A stretch of 64,000 bases of DNA from Sinomonas sp. ASV486 (GCF_030908215.1 NZ_JAVFJK010000002.1:248001-312000), one strand, 5' to 3'; counted from the stretch's first letter, positions 43,126 through 52,505 are shown. Notes: generated by a model not told the origin, from the sequence alone. Numbers and translations: made by a program.

Positions 43126-44019
43126 TCAGTCGGCCCCCACCGCGCGGGCGGCCTCCGCAATGGAAGCCGCCGCGGCCTGCAGCTCGGGCACGAGGCGCGC
43201 TACCTCCGCGTCATGCCGGTTCTCCGCGGAAGAGGCCGGATCGTCGAGCCGCGCGGACAGCGCCATATTGATCGCCGCGACTGTCCGGCCGCCTGCACCG
43301 AGCACCGGGACGGCCACCGATTGAAGGCCCACCTCGAGCTCCTGGTCGACGACGGCGTACCCCGCCTCGCGGATCCGCGCGAGCTCCGCCTCGATCGCCT
43401 TGCGCGAGGTGAGCGTGCGAGGGGTCAGCGGCGCGAGGTCTGCATGGGCGAAATAGGCGTCCAGCTCCCCGGGCGCCAGCGCTGCGAGCAGGACGCGCCC
43501 CATCGAGGTCGCGTGCGCGGGGAACCGGGTTCCCGGCGAGATGCCCACGGAGATGATGCGCCGCGTGTGGATCCTCGTGAGGTAGACGATGTCCGCACCG
43601 TCAAGAACCGCTAGGGACGTCGACTCCCCGTGCCGGTGCGAGAGCTCCTCGAGGATCGGCTGGGCGAGCTCTGGGAGCGGCAGGCCGGAGAGGTACGCGT
43701 ACCCGAGCTGGAGGACGAGAGGGGTCAGGGCAAAGACCCTTCCATCCGTGCGGGCATACCCGAGCTCTACGAGCGTGTGGAGGAAGCGCCGCGCCGTCGC
43801 ACGTGTGAGGGAGGTTCGCGCCGCCACTTCTGAGAGGGTCATCTCCTGGTGCTCGGCGTCGAACGAGCGCACGACGGCGAGTCCCCGCGCGAGCGATTGC
43901 ACGAATTGGTCGCTCGCGGTGGGGACCGGCGGGTGGACGTAGTCGACGGCGCCCGGTTCCGACTCAGCTTCTGGATCCGGACTCGGCTCCGCATCCCGCA
44001 CCGATCGCCGCTCAACCAC
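43126..44019 (-). CDS. IclR-family regulator of the pca genes
   Basis: 297 residues. Winged HTH (SDQFVQSLARGLAVVRSFDAEHQEMTLSEVAARTSLTRATARRFLHTLVELGYA) and an IclR effector domain (SVGISPGTRFPAHATSMGRVLLAAL). The PcaR/PobR/CatR branch of IclR has this exact opening 'FVQSLARGLAVI'. It lies downstream of pcaJ in the same direction, and a 15-bp dyad upstream of pcaD is a likely target. GTG 44019 was chosen because GGAG ends five bases before it; GTG 44025 is the alternative. Confidence 0.85.
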   Translation of the reverse strand: MVERRSVRDAEPSPDPEAESEPGAVDYVHPPVPTASDQFVQSLARGLAVVRSFDAEHQEMTLSEVAARTSLTRATARRFLHTLVELGYARTDGRVFALTPLVLQLGYAYLSGLPLPELAQPILEELSHRHGESTSLAVLDGADIVYLTRIHTRRIISVGISPGTRFPAHATSMGRVLLAALAPGELDAYFAHADLAPLTPRTLTSRKAIEAELARIREAGYAVVDQELEVGLQSVAVPVLGAGGRTVAAINMALSARLDDPASSAENRHDAEVARLVPELQAAAASIAEAARAVGAD

Positions 44020-44069
44020 CGTCACTCCGACCAACCACCAGCACTCCGCTCTGCCATCGTCCGTTCCGT

Positions 44070-44768
44070 TCAGCCCGCAGCCGGGAGCAGCGGGACGTCC
44101 ATGAGGGCCTCGAGCTCCTCGAACGCTACGCCGAACGTCTCCCGCACGCGCACGCCGTCGGGCGAGATGAGGAAGACGGCCTTCTCGGTGTACACGCGCG
44201 TCACGCAGCCCACGCCGGTGACCGGGTAGGTCAGCTCGGGGACGAGCTTGGCGGTCCCATCCTTCGCGATGAGGTTCATCATGACATACACGTCCTTGGC
44301 ACCCGTCGCGAGGTCCATCGCGCCGCCGACGGCGGGGATCGCGTCCGGGGCGCCGGTGTGCCAGTTCGCCAGATCGCCGGTGGCGGACACCTGGAACGCG
44401 CCGAGCACGCACACATCGAGGTGGCCGCCGCGCATGATCGCGAACGAGTCGGCGTGGTGGAAGTAGCTCGCGCCCGGCAGCTCGGTCACGGGGATCTTGC
44501 CGGCGTTGATGAGGTCCTGGTCGATTTCATCGCCCACGGCCACCGGCCCCATGCCGAGCATGCCGTTCTCCGTGTGGAGCGTGATGCCCTGTTCCTCGGT
44601 CAGGTAGTTCGACACGTTGGTCGGCTGGCCGATGCCGAGGTTCACGAATGATCCCGGCTCGATGTCCTTCGCGACGAGCCGGGCCATCTCCTCACGGTTG
44701 AGGGGTGTCTCGCTCGTCTGGGGGACGGTGCTGTCCTCGATGACGCCCGGCGCAGTCTGCTCGCTCAT
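44070..44768 (-). CDS. pcaJ: 3-oxoadipate CoA-transferase, subunit B
   Basis: 232 residues. CoA-transferase family 1 beta subunit: GSFVNLGIGQPTNVSNYL, catalytic Glu67 in ENGMLG, and GGAMDLATGAK. With PcaI it moves CoA from succinyl-CoA to 3-oxoadipate in the beta-ketoadipate pathway. Four bases separate it from pcaI. The pathway assignment (rather than SCOT for acetoacetate) comes from pcaF and pcaD next door. Confidence 0.88.
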   Translation of the reverse strand: MSEQTAPGVIEDSTVPQTSETPLNREEMARLVAKDIEPGSFVNLGIGQPTNVSNYLTEEQGITLHTENGMLGMGPVAVGDEIDQDLINAGKIPVTELPGASYFHHADSFAIMRGGHLDVCVLGAFQVSATGDLANWHTGAPDAIPAVGGAMDLATGAKDVYVMMNLIAKDGTAKLVPELTYPVTGVGCVTRVYTEKAVFLISPDGVRVRETFGVAFEELEALMDVPLLPAAG

Positions 44769-44772
44769 TCGT

Positions 44773-45441
44773 TCAGCCCACCTTCACGATGGTGTTGACG
44801 TAGATTCCCGGGGTCACGACGTTCTCGGGGTCGAGTCCGCCCACGGGGACGATCTCGGAGACCTGGACGATGGTCTGCTTGGCTGCGGCGGCCATGATCG
44901 GGCCGAAGTTGCGCGCCGTCTTGCGGTAGACAAGGTTTCCCTTGCCATCGGCCCGAAGCGCCTTGATGAGCGCGACGTCGGCGTGGATCGCGGTCTCGAA
45001 GACCTGCCATGTGCCGTCGAGGAAGCGCGTCTCCTTGCCCTCGGCCAGCATGGTGCCGTAGCCGGTCGGCGTGAAGAACCCGCCGATGCCGGCACCCGCG
45101 GCCCGGATCCGCTCGGCCAGGTTGCCCTGCGGCACGAGCTCGAGCTCGATCTGGCCCGCGCGGTACTTCTCGTCGAAATGCCACGAGTCGCTCTGGCGCG
45201 GGAACGAGCAGATCATCTTCGCCACGCGGCCCTCCTTGATCAGGAGCGCAAGGCCCTCATCTGCCTGCCCGGCGTTGTTGTTGACCACCGTGAGGCCCGT
45301 CGCGCCGCATTCGAGCAGCGCGTCGATGAGCTCGAACGGCTGCCCGGCATTGCCGAAGCCTCCGATCATGACGGTCGAGCCGTCCTCGATGCCCGCCACG
45401 GCCTGCGCGACGGTGTCCTTGAATTCCAGCGTGTGTGCCAC
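44773..45441 (-). CDS. pcaI: 3-oxoadipate CoA-transferase, subunit A
   Basis: 222 residues. Alpha subunit of a family 1 CoA-transferase: DGSTVMIGGFGNAGQPFELIDALLE, LTVVNNNAG, GIGGFFTPTGYGT. Pairs with PcaJ encoded next. It starts 21 bases after the pcaF stop. Confidence 0.88.
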   Translation of the reverse strand: MAHTLEFKDTVAQAVAGIEDGSTVMIGGFGNAGQPFELIDALLECGATGLTVVNNNAGQADEGLALLIKEGRVAKMICSFPRQSDSWHFDEKYRAGQIELELVPQGNLAERIRAAGAGIGGFFTPTGYGTMLAEGKETRFLDGTWQVFETAIHADVALIKALRADGKGNLVYRKTARNFGPIMAAAAKQTIVQVSEIVPVGGLDPENVVTPGIYVNTIVKVG

Positions 45442-45462
45442 CGATGGACCCTTCCTCTCGGC

Positions 45463-46695
45463 CTATTTCGCGTTGACGTTCTCGAGCACCACGGCGAGCC
45501 CCTGGCCCACACCGATGCAGATCGCGGCTACACCCCACCGCTCTCCGCTGCGCTGAAGCGAGCGGGCGAGCGTGCCGAGGATGCGACCGCCGGACGCGCC
45601 GAGCGGGTGCCCCATCGCGATCGCACCGCCGTGCTGGTTGACGATCTCGGGGTCGATCTTCCACGCGTCCACGCAGGCGATGGACTGCGCGGCGAAGGCC
45701 TCGTTGAGCTCGACGGCGCCCACCTGGTCCCAGCCGATGCCGGCCTTCGCGAGGGCCCGGTTCGCGGCCTCGACGGGTGCGAAGCCAAAATACTGTGGCT
45801 CGTTGGCCGCAGCGCCGCGGCCCGCGATGCGTGCGATGGGAGCCAGTCCGAGCGTCCCCGCGGCGGCTTCGGAGCCGAGCAGGACCGCGGAGGCACCGTC
45901 GGAGAGCGGGGAGGCGTTGCCTGCGGTGACGGTGCCGCCGGTCGTCGTACCCGAGCGGTCGCCGTTGTCCTTGCGGAACGCGGTCTTGAGGCCGCCGAGT
46001 GACTCCGCGGAGGACCCCGCCCGGATGCCCTCGTCACGCGTCACATCGGTTCCGGGGACGGCAACGACGAGATCGTCGTAGAAGCCCTCGTTCCAGGCCT
46101 TGTCGGAAAGGGTGTGCGAGCGGGCAGCGAACTCATCCTGACGGTCGCGGCCGATCGCGAAGCGCTCGCGCAGCTGCTCGGTGGCCTCGCCGAGGGACAC
46201 GGTCCACTCGGACGGCATCTCCGGGTTCACGAGGCGCCAGCCGAGCGTGGTCGAGGCGAGCGCCAGGTCCCCGGCCGGGTAGGGCTTGTCCGTCTTCGGC
46301 AGGACCCACGGCGCGCGGGACATCGACTCCACACCGCCCACCAGCATGACGTCGGCGTCGCCCACCTGGATCTGGCGCGAGGCGATCATCGCGGCGTCGA
46401 GGGACGAGCCGCACAGGCGGTTCACCGTGGTGCCGGGGATGGAGACGGGAAGGCCCGCGAGAAGCGTGGCCATCCGGGCGACGTTGCGGTTCTCCTCGCC
46501 TGCACCGTTGGCGTTGCCGAAGATCACTTCGTCGAGTGCGCCGGCTTCGAGCGCATCGGGCGTCAGGCCCGGGGCTCGGTCCACGACACTGCGGACCATG
46601 TGTGCCGCGAGGTCATCGGGGCGGACGCTTGCGAGGCCCTTGCCGAATTTGCCGAAGGGGGTGCGGATCGCGTCGTAGACGAAAGCGTCGGTCAT
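45463..46695 (-). CDS. pcaF: Beta-ketoadipyl-CoA thiolase
   Basis: 410 residues. Cleaves 3-oxoadipyl-CoA to succinyl-CoA and acetyl-CoA. Nucleophile Cys95 in NRLCGSS, GGAIAMGHPLGASGGR with the catalytic His, and the C-terminal CIG segment with the second Cys. That last motif reads CIGVGQG instead of the common CIGGGMG, a variation worth noting. Start overlaps the pcaD stop (ATGA). Confidence 0.92.
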   Translation of the reverse strand: MTDAFVYDAIRTPFGKFGKGLASVRPDDLAAHMVRSVVDRAPGLTPDALEAGALDEVIFGNANGAGEENRNVARMATLLAGLPVSIPGTTVNRLCGSSLDAAMIASRQIQVGDADVMLVGGVESMSRAPWVLPKTDKPYPAGDLALASTTLGWRLVNPEMPSEWTVSLGEATEQLRERFAIGRDRQDEFAARSHTLSDKAWNEGFYDDLVVAVPGTDVTRDEGIRAGSSAESLGGLKTAFRKDNGDRSGTTTGGTVTAGNASPLSDGASAVLLGSEAAAGTLGLAPIARIAGRGAAANEPQYFGFAPVEAANRALAKAGIGWDQVGAVELNEAFAAQSIACVDAWKIDPEIVNQHGGAIAMGHPLGASGGRILGTLARSLQRSGERWGVAAICIGVGQGLAVVLENVNAK

Positions 46696-47558
46696 GAGTT
46701 GCTGTCCTTGGTGTTGTGGCTGTCAACGAGGGCGTCGATGGTCTCCTGCGCGAGTTCGATCAACCCGCTTGCGGCCATGAAGTGCGTCCGGAGCAGGCTG
46801 GCGACCAGGGCCGGATTCTCGGTCGGGGCGATGTGCCCGACGTTGGGGACCTCGACGGCGACGCCGTGCTGTGCCTGGTCCGCCATCCACTGCGCCTCGG
46901 AGAGGGGGCAGACGGAGTCGAACTGTCCCGCGACGGCGAGGAACGGTACCGAGATCTCGGCGAACCGGTCCCGGACGTCGTAGGCAGCGATGGCGCGGCA
47001 GACGGCGGCGTAGCCGAAGCGGTCTGCATCCCGCAGGCTATCCAGGAGCCGTGAGGACTCGGTGGGGTGCTCTCCCAGGAAGCCGGGGGCGAACCAGATC
47101 TCGGCGGAGGGCTCGAGGCGGATTTCGGTGCCCTGCTCGGCAACGGCGTCGGCGCGTTCGGCGTAGGCCTCGGCGCCGTTGAAGCGCGGCGACGAACAGA
47201 CCATGGCGAGGCTCAGGAGTCGTTCGGGGTGGCGGAGAGCCAGCTCGGCCCCGGTCGCACCGCCCACTGAATCGCCCGCGTAGTGGAAGCGGACGCCCGG
47301 CTCGATGGAGTCGACGAGCTCCACGACTGCGTCTGCCAGCTCGCCCACGCTGAACTCGGCATCCGTTGCGGCGGCCGGGGAGACACCATGGCCGGGGAGG
47401 TCCCAACCGAAGACGTCGTAGTCGCCCGCGAAAAGCTGCGCGGCGTCTTGCCACATCACGGTCGACGTCCCGAGGGAAGGCCCGAGCACCACGAGCTCCT
47501 TCTGTCCGAGCTGCTCGCGCGGACTCAGCCGCACGGCCTTGATCTTGGGCACGCTCAC
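46692..47558 (-). CDS. pcaD: 3-oxoadipate enol-lactonase
   Basis: 288 residues, alpha/beta hydrolase. LGPSLGTSTVMW (oxyanion region), DLPGHGVS, nucleophile Ser97 in AGDSVGG, Asp in GQFDSVCP, His in VGHIAPTE. Hydrolyses 3-oxoadipate enol-lactone. First gene of pcaDFIJ; not fused to a PcaC domain as in pcaL. The tail (~25 residues) is longer than usual. GTG 47558 follows AAGGAC. The ring-cleavage genes pcaHGBC are not in the window. Confidence 0.88.
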   Translation of the reverse strand: MSVPKIKAVRLSPREQLGQKELVVLGPSLGTSTVMWQDAAQLFAGDYDVFGWDLPGHGVSPAAATDAEFSVGELADAVVELVDSIEPGVRFHYAGDSVGGATGAELALRHPERLLSLAMVCSSPRFNGAEAYAERADAVAEQGTEIRLEPSAEIWFAPGFLGEHPTESSRLLDSLRDADRFGYAAVCRAIAAYDVRDRFAEISVPFLAVAGQFDSVCPLSEAQWMADQAQHGVAVEVPNVGHIAPTENPALVASLLRTHFMAASGLIELAQETIDALVDSHNTKDSNS

Positions 47559-47668
47559 CTACGGGTCCTTTCCTCTTGCTCTTCCCAGTTGCCCGGCCCT
47601 CCGCAGGGTTCAGACCCCGCGGAGCTGACCACGCAACGGTCGAGACGACACATTCACGATAACTCAAT

Positions 47669-47702
47669 GTTCGCATATTGCACAAGAGTTCGACATACGA
47701 AC
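47669..47702. promoter_or_regulatory. IclR-type dyads upstream of pcaD
   Basis: GTTCGACATACGAAC (47688-47702) is a perfect 5-bp-arm dyad. A degenerate second copy, GTTCGCATATTGCAC, is at 47669-47683. Both sit about 110-145 bases before pcaD. The same GTTC-N7-GAAC pattern recurs before the monooxygenase at 59296. A likely site for the IclR regulator of the pca operon. The rest of the 301-base gap 47559-47859 shows nothing else. Confidence 0.6.
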
Positions 47703-47859
47703 ACATGACAGGCGAGACAGAGCTCGGCCTGATGACCCAGCCCGAGGGACCGAAGGATCGGTGCCGGGAGCGCGCGGAGCCGCCGGGACCAACGGCACTC
47801 CCCTCCGCCCCCGCACCTCCCGACCATGGAAGGACAGGCACCCACCCCAGGAGGCACAC

Positions 47860-48342
47860 ATGTCCGAGCACGAGTACAAGCACACGTACACGATCGACAT
47901 CAGCGCACCGGTCCACGCGGTCTTCGAGCACTGCCGCGACCCGCGCAACATGTTCGCCGGCCACCCCAAGATCCACGTCGACGATGCGACCGTGACCCCT
48001 GAGGGCGTCGGGACGGTGGCGCACGTCCGGAACCAGACCATGCCGGTCACGGAGTACGTCACCCACGAGTTCGTCACCTTCGTCCCCGACCAGCAGATCG
48101 TCATCAACTCACATCTCAAGCTGCTCAACAGGGACCTCAAGCAGCACGTCGGCTGGACCTGGAACTTCGTGCCCGAAGGCGAGGGAACGCGGCTGAACGT
48201 GCACTTCGAGAACACGGACATCACGTGGATCGAAGAGGTAATGATGAACACGGTTGCCGAGAAGGGCTGGGCCCACACGGTCAACGGCTGGCTCGAGCAC
48301 ATCAAGACCGAGGTCGAGAAGGAATCCGCCGCGGCCCAGTAG
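47860..48342 (+). CDS. SRPBCC-family protein
   Basis: 160 residues, polyketide-cyclase/START-like fold: YTIDISAPVHAVFEHCRDPRNMFAGHPKIHVDDATVTPEGVGTVAHV and C-terminal helix MMNTVAEKGWAHTVNGWLEHIKTEV. A GGAGG lies before ATG 47860. A related gene follows 18 bases downstream. Ligand unknown; the pair may bind or shape an aromatic or lipid compound. Confidence 0.8.
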   Translation: MSEHEYKHTYTIDISAPVHAVFEHCRDPRNMFAGHPKIHVDDATVTPEGVGTVAHVRNQTMPVTEYVTHEFVTFVPDQQIVINSHLKLLNRDLKQHVGWTWNFVPEGEGTRLNVHFENTDITWIEEVMMNTVAEKGWAHTVNGWLEHIKTEVEKESAAAQ

Positions 48343-48360
48343 CCGTGCGCAGATGAGCCC

Positions 48361-48792
48361 ATGCCGTATCGCCAGTCGCTCCACATCGAGGCCCCGGTCG
48401 AGAAGGTGTTCGACGCCTTCCGGGACCCGCGCACCTGGCGGGACGTCGCGGCGTCGGGCGTGAGCTTCGGCGACACGCACTGCACCCCGGAGGGCCTCGG
48501 GACCCACTACACGTGGACCGCGAACCTCGCAGGCATTCGTCTCCACGGCTTCAACGTGTACATCGAGTTCGTCCCCAACCGGCGGATCACCGACCGCAGT
48601 TCGCTCTCCCTCGAAGGGACGTGGACGTACGAGTTCGAGCCGGAGGGGTCCGGTACAAGGCTCACGATGGAGAACCGATCCGGCGGCCTGTGGCGGCTCT
48701 GGCCCCTCGAGCCGCTCCTGGCGCGGGCGACCGCGGCATCCCACGGGCCGGTGTTCGAGAAGGTCAAAGCGAAGCTGGAGTCGGGCCAGTAG
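48361..48792 (+). CDS. SRPBCC-family protein
   Basis: 143 residues, same fold as the upstream neighbour (SLHIEAPVEKVFDAFRDPRTWRDV, CTPEGLGTHYTWTANLAGIRLHGFNVYIEFVPNRRI, C-terminal helix). The two look like diverged duplicates forming one unit. A 14-bp tandem repeat starts inside its last codons. Confidence 0.78.
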   Translation: MPYRQSLHIEAPVEKVFDAFRDPRTWRDVAASGVSFGDTHCTPEGLGTHYTWTANLAGIRLHGFNVYIEFVPNRRITDRSSLSLEGTWTYEFEPEGSGTRLTMENRSGGLWRLWPLEPLLARATAASHGPVFEKVKAKLESGQ

Positions 48793-48828
48793 AGTCGGGC
48801 CGGTAGAGTCGGGCCGGTAGAGTCGCGG
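48778..48828 (+). repeat. 14-bp tandem repeat, about 3.6 copies
   Basis: The unit GAGTCGGGCCGGTA (first copy has A for G) repeats at 48778, 48792 and 48806, with a partial fourth copy. It covers the stop codon of the SRPBCC gene and the start region of the next gene. Probably slippage-made. Confidence 0.85.
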
Positions 48829-48829
48829 C

Positions 48830-49720
48830 GTGAGCCAACCCGTCCGCGTCCCCTACGGCCCGCATCCCGATCAGTGGGGCGACTTGTACCTGCCGTCCCC
48901 CGCCGCGCACGACCGCGCGTGGCGCGGCGTCGTCGTCGTGATCCACGGCGGGTACTGGCGCGACCGGTACACCGCTGACCTCGGCGCGCCGGTCGCCGAG
49001 GATCTCGCCGCGCACGGCTTCGCGGCGTGGAACCTCGAGTACCGGCGCGCCAAGTCTGACCTGCCAGACGGCACACGCACGGCGGGCGACGGCGGGTGGC
49101 CGACCACGTTCCACGACGTCGCCGCCGGGATCGACCGCCTCGACGATATCGCGGGCCTGGGTGCGCTCACGGATGACGACGCCGCGCGCCTCGGGCGGCT
49201 CGTCGCGGCGGGGCAGGTGGTCGGTCTGGGCCATTCGGCGGGAGGCCATCTGGCGGTGTGGGCCGCCGGACGCCACCGGCTCCCACCTGACGCGCCGGGC
49301 GCTCCCGCGAAAGGCGGGCGGCCCCGGGTGCGGTTGCGCGGCGTCGTGAGCCAGGCGGGGGTGCTGAGCCTCGCAGCGGCAGACGAGCTGGGGCTGAGCA
49401 ACCATGCCGCGCGGAATCTCATGGGCGGATCGTCAGCAGACTCGCCCGAGCTCGCGCGGGCCTTCGCCCTCGCAGACCCGCAGCGGGCGCTGCCCATCGG
49501 CGTGCCGGTCCACGCCGTGCACTCCCCCGACGACGACGCCGTCCCGTTCGCGCTGTCCGCGGGCTACGTCGCCGAGGCCCGCGCTGCCGGCGACCCCGCG
49601 CTGCTGCACGAGACCACCGGCGACCACTTCGCCATCATCGACCCCGCCCACGAGGCGTACCGCCTGTGCCGACGGCTCGTGGGCGAGCTCCTTGACTCCC
49701 AGCAACTTCCCAGTATCTGA
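48830..49720 (+). CDS. Arylformamidase-like alpha/beta hydrolase
   Basis: 296 residues. HGGYW motif starting at His39, as in kynurenine formamidase, nucleophile elbow GLGHSAGGHLAVW, Asp in HSPDDDAVP and His in TTGDHFAIIDP. Likely hydrolyses an N-formyl or ester substrate; without other kynurenine genes nearby the substrate is open. GTG 48830 has no good ribosome-binding site and lies right after the 14-bp repeats. Confidence 0.8.
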   Translation: MSQPVRVPYGPHPDQWGDLYLPSPAAHDRAWRGVVVVIHGGYWRDRYTADLGAPVAEDLAAHGFAAWNLEYRRAKSDLPDGTRTAGDGGWPTTFHDVAAGIDRLDDIAGLGALTDDDAARLGRLVAAGQVVGLGHSAGGHLAVWAAGRHRLPPDAPGAPAKGGRPRVRLRGVVSQAGVLSLAAADELGLSNHAARNLMGGSSADSPELARAFALADPQRALPIGVPVHAVHSPDDDAVPFALSAGYVAEARAAGDPALLHETTGDHFAIIDPAHEAYRLCRRLVGELLDSQQLPSI

Positions 49721-49782
49721 ACGTAGCCTCCACGCCATTGGGAGGCGCAGTGGCTCCCGCCTGCCGCAGAGGAGCCCGCCGC

Positions 49783-50364
49783 ATGTCCCACGAGCCGCCG
49801 TTCATCCCCGTGCCGCCTACCTACCCTTCGGCGCATTACCCGTTGCCGCAGCACCCGTTGCCGCAGCACCCTGTAGCGATGCAGCTCCGGCCCGAGGACG
49901 CTGGAAAGTCCGAGCGCTGGCGGCTCGTCCTGGGCTGCTCGGCGGCGGTCCTCGCCCTGCTCGCCGGGTACTACGCCTACCTGAACATCGCAGGCGTCAT
50001 GCGCGCAGTAGGTTCAATCCAAGGCCGAGGGGGCACCGTGGCGCCCGGCTCGCTGGCCGTCGCCCTCGCAATCATCGGAGCCTACTGCCTCATGGCGCTC
50101 GCGTACGCGGCGGTCGGGACATGGAACATCGTGCAGCGGCGGAGCACCGCGCGGGCGCCCCTCGTGACTGCAATAGTGGTGGGCTCGATCGGACTGGTGC
50201 TGACCCTCGCCGAGGTCATCACGTCCGGGATCGCGGGACACCCCACCCATATCGCAGGAATCGGGCTGAGCGCGCTCATCATCGGGCGGGCGGTCATCGT
50301 CCTGCGCATCAAGCCCGTCCCGGCGTGGCCCGCCGCGGCCGTGGAGTACGCGGCGGACCACTGA
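49783..50364 (+). CDS. Hypothetical four-helix membrane protein
   Basis: 193 residues. A Pro/His-rich N-terminus (HYPLPQHPLPQHP, a small internal repeat), then four hydrophobic segments (LVLGCSAAVLALLAGYYAY, LAVALAIIGAYCLMALAY, LVTAIVVGSIGLVLTLAEVI, AGIGLSALIIGRAVIVLRI). No family recognised. ATG 49783 follows GAGGAG; the frame is open a little further upstream. Confidence 0.7.
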   Translation: MSHEPPFIPVPPTYPSAHYPLPQHPLPQHPVAMQLRPEDAGKSERWRLVLGCSAAVLALLAGYYAYLNIAGVMRAVGSIQGRGGTVAPGSLAVALAIIGAYCLMALAYAAVGTWNIVQRRSTARAPLVTAIVVGSIGLVLTLAEVITSGIAGHPTHIAGIGLSALIIGRAVIVLRIKPVPAWPAAAVEYAADH

Positions 50365-50449
50365 CCGCCCCAGCCGTCACGTGACGCCCGGGCCGTCCGG
50401 GGCGTGAAGACGCGCCGTTATCGGCCTTCCGCCCGACGGGCGTCGCGCG

Positions 50450-51469
50450 TCACCGCCAGAATTCGGCGATCCGCCCGGCGAGCGTTCGGCCCTGATCGTA
50501 GCCTCCCCGCGCCGCCTGCAGACGCGTTGACGGATCCAACGCCTTCGCGTTGAACACGTCGCCAGCGCCGCCGTCCGGAAAGACGGACTCGACCCTGCTG
50601 CCCGCCGCGCGCAGTTCGTCGACCTGGGTTGCGAGATCCATGCCCCACTCGTGCGGGTGGCGCGACCCGCCGCTGAACGGCGAGAGGACCAGCACCCGAC
50701 CGTACCCGGCCGCCAGATCGACGTTGTCGTTCCGGCGGTACCCGCCGTCGAGGTAGCGGCTCTGGCCGACGCGGTAGGGCGTCATCGGCGAGGTGCTGGC
50801 GGCGACGGCGTCGACCAGAGCGATTCCGCTGTGGCGGTCGAACACCGCTGGCTCCCCCGTCTGCGCATCGACCGCCACGATCAGCACATGCTTCTGCGGC
50901 CAGTGCTGGCTGGGAAGCCGGGCCGCGACGACGTCGCGCCAGCGCGCGCTGCCAGCCCCGTCGGAAGCATCCAGCTCGAGCGCCGCGGCGCCCATCCGGC
51001 GGCGCATGTCGCGGGCATCCTTTGCCGAGCCGATGATTGCCTGGGACCACTCCATGTAGTTCGGCCCCGACGGAGCCGGAGCGCGCCCCTTGTCGGATCC
51101 GGCGCCGGCGGGACGTGGCTGGGGCCCCGCGGCGAGGATCGCGGCATACAGTTCGGCCGGCCGCGTCCCGCTCGTGATCTGGGCAGCCACCGTCGACCCG
51201 GACGACGTGCCGATCATGAGATCGGCCTCGGTGAGATCGACGCCGGCTTCGGCCAGACCGGCGATGAGGCCGAGTTGCCACGCATTGCCTGCTGCTCCGC
51301 CGCCTGCGAGGACCAAGGCCCGCTGGTGTGAGTTCTCCGGCGAGCTGATGGCATCAGCGTGCTGGTCCGGTATCGGCCCGTTGCCGGGACGGTGTGTGCG
51401 CGCCATCGCAGGGCCATCGGGAGTCGCCGGTGGGCTGATGCGCGGAGTAGAAGAAGGTGTTGCGTCCAT
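50450..51469 (-). CDS. Patatin-like phospholipase/esterase
   Basis: 339 residues. Oxyanion loop [13 protein letters not shown], nucleophile Ser in GTSSGS, catalytic Asp in LDGGYRRN: the Ser-Asp dyad of patatins. The first ~45 residues are Pro/Ser-rich and lie outside the domain. Lipid acyl hydrolase, probably cytoplasmic. AAAGG precedes ATG 51469. A 19-codon frame with a much stronger ribosome-binding site lies 46 bases upstream. Confidence 0.87.
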   Translation of the reverse strand: MDATPSSTPRISPPATPDGPAMARTHRPGNGPIPDQHADAISSPENSHQRALVLAGGGAAGNAWQLGLIAGLAEAGVDLTEADLMIGTSSGSTVAAQITSGTRPAELYAAILAAGPQPRPAGAGSDKGRAPAPSGPNYMEWSQAIIGSAKDARDMRRRMGAAALELDASDGAGSARWRDVVAARLPSQHWPQKHVLIVAVDAQTGEPAVFDRHSGIALVDAVAASTSPMTPYRVGQSRYLDGGYRRNDNVDLAAGYGRVLVLSPFSGGSRHPHEWGMDLATQVDELRAAGSRVESVFPDGGAGDVFNAKALDPSTRLQAARGGYDQGRTLAGRIAEFWR

Positions 51470-51515
51470 GGGAGTCGCCTTTCGCGAAGTGCCTGCCTGG
51501 CGCTCCCTGTGGCGA

Positions 51516-51575
51516 CTACGTCAGTCGCGCGATCGTGGACTGCAGGGGAGCGCCCACTGTGGATACTGCGTACAT
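51516..51575 (-). CDS. 19-residue leader-type frame with strong ribosome-binding site
   Basis: [19 protein letters not shown] then stop. AGGAGGTG lies five bases before the ATG, much better than the site of the patatin gene 46 bases downstream. It may be a leader peptide, a small protein or chance. No run of one amino acid that would suggest attenuation is visible. Confidence 0.4.
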   Translation of the reverse strand: MYAVSTVGAPLQSTIARLT

Positions 51576-51695
51576 GGGTCTCACCTCCTGCCGATAGGTC
51601 ACGATCACGGGAATGATCGCACGCAGCCGGCGCGGTGCGCAACCGCCGGGGCGACGGGCAAGGGGCGGCCGACAGTCCGCTGGCATCATGGGCGC

Positions 51696-52034
51696 GTGAG
51701 CATCCTCAAGTCCGTGGTCCTGTTCGTCCTCGCCGCCGCGGCCGAGATCGGCGGTGCGTGGCTCGTGTGGCAGTCGGTCCGTGAGGGCAGGCCATGGTGG
51801 TGGGCGGGGCTCGGGGTGGCTGCGCTCGGGATCTACGGGTTCGTCGCGACCTTCCAGCCCGACGCCCACTTCGGCCGGATTCTTGCCGCGTACGGCGGTG
51901 TCTTCGTGGCCGGTTCCCTCGCGTGGGGCATGATCGTGGACGGCTTCAGGCCGGACCGCTGGGACGTGATCGGCGCTGTGGTATGTCTCGCGGGCGTCGT
52001 CGTCATCATGTTCGCGCCGCGCGCCTCGGCCTGA
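51696..52034 (+). CDS. YnfA/UPF0060-family small membrane protein
   Basis: 112 residues, four transmembrane helices: [77 protein letters not shown]. The family is drug-exporter-like (EmrE relatives). The sequence [10 protein letters not shown] at the start and [16 protein letters not shown] are family hallmarks. GTG 51696 starts the domain. Confidence 0.9.
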   Translation: MSILKSVVLFVLAAAAEIGGAWLVWQSVREGRPWWWAGLGVAALGIYGFVATFQPDAHFGRILAAYGGVFVAGSLAWGMIVDGFRPDRWDVIGAVVCLAGVVVIMFAPRASA

Positions 52035-52074
52035 CGGACGGACCCTCTCCGCGGGGGTCAGATGAACGGGCGCG

Positions 52075-52464
52075 TCAGAGGAAGCTGCAGATCTCCCCGG
52101 CGTCGCACGACGACGGATTGGCGGCCGCGGCTGCGACGTGCACGGTCGCGACGGCAGCACGCAATGCCGTGAGCTCGGCAATCTGCGCGTCGAGGGCCTC
52201 CAGATGCCGAGCCAATGCCTTCGCAACGTGCCCACACGGCGCCTCGCCGGCGTCGCGCACCTCGAGCAGGTCCTCGATCTGGGCGAGAGTCAGCCCGGCC
52301 GCACGGCCTCGGCGGATGAACCCGATGCGCCCGACCACCTCGGGCTCATAGTCCCTGTACCCGTTCGCCCCGCGCTCCGGATCGGACAGGAGCCCGCGGG
52401 ACTCGTAGAACCTCAGCGTCTTGGTGCTCACACCTGCGGCCGCCGCAGCCTCGCCAATGCGCAT
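52075..52464 (-). CDS. merR: MerR-family heavy-metal regulator
   Basis: 129 residues. MerR HTH (MRIGEAAAAAGVSTKTLRFYESRGLL), dimer helix, and three Cys (Cys77, Cys120, Cys126) in the positions used for metal binding in MerR/CadR/PbrR. Divergent from a mercuric reductase, so Hg(II) is the most likely inducer. The Cys120-Cys126 spacing is shorter than in Tn501 MerR. ATG 52464 follows GAGGAGG. Confidence 0.82.
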   Translation of the reverse strand: MRIGEAAAAAGVSTKTLRFYESRGLLSDPERGANGYRDYEPEVVGRIGFIRRGRAAGLTLAQIEDLLEVRDAGEAPCGHVAKALARHLEALDAQIAELTALRAAVATVHVAAAAANPSSCDAGEICSFL

Positions 52465-52505
52465 CCCAGCCTCCTCAGCGCCCGGACCTGACCTTCCACC
52501 CGGGC

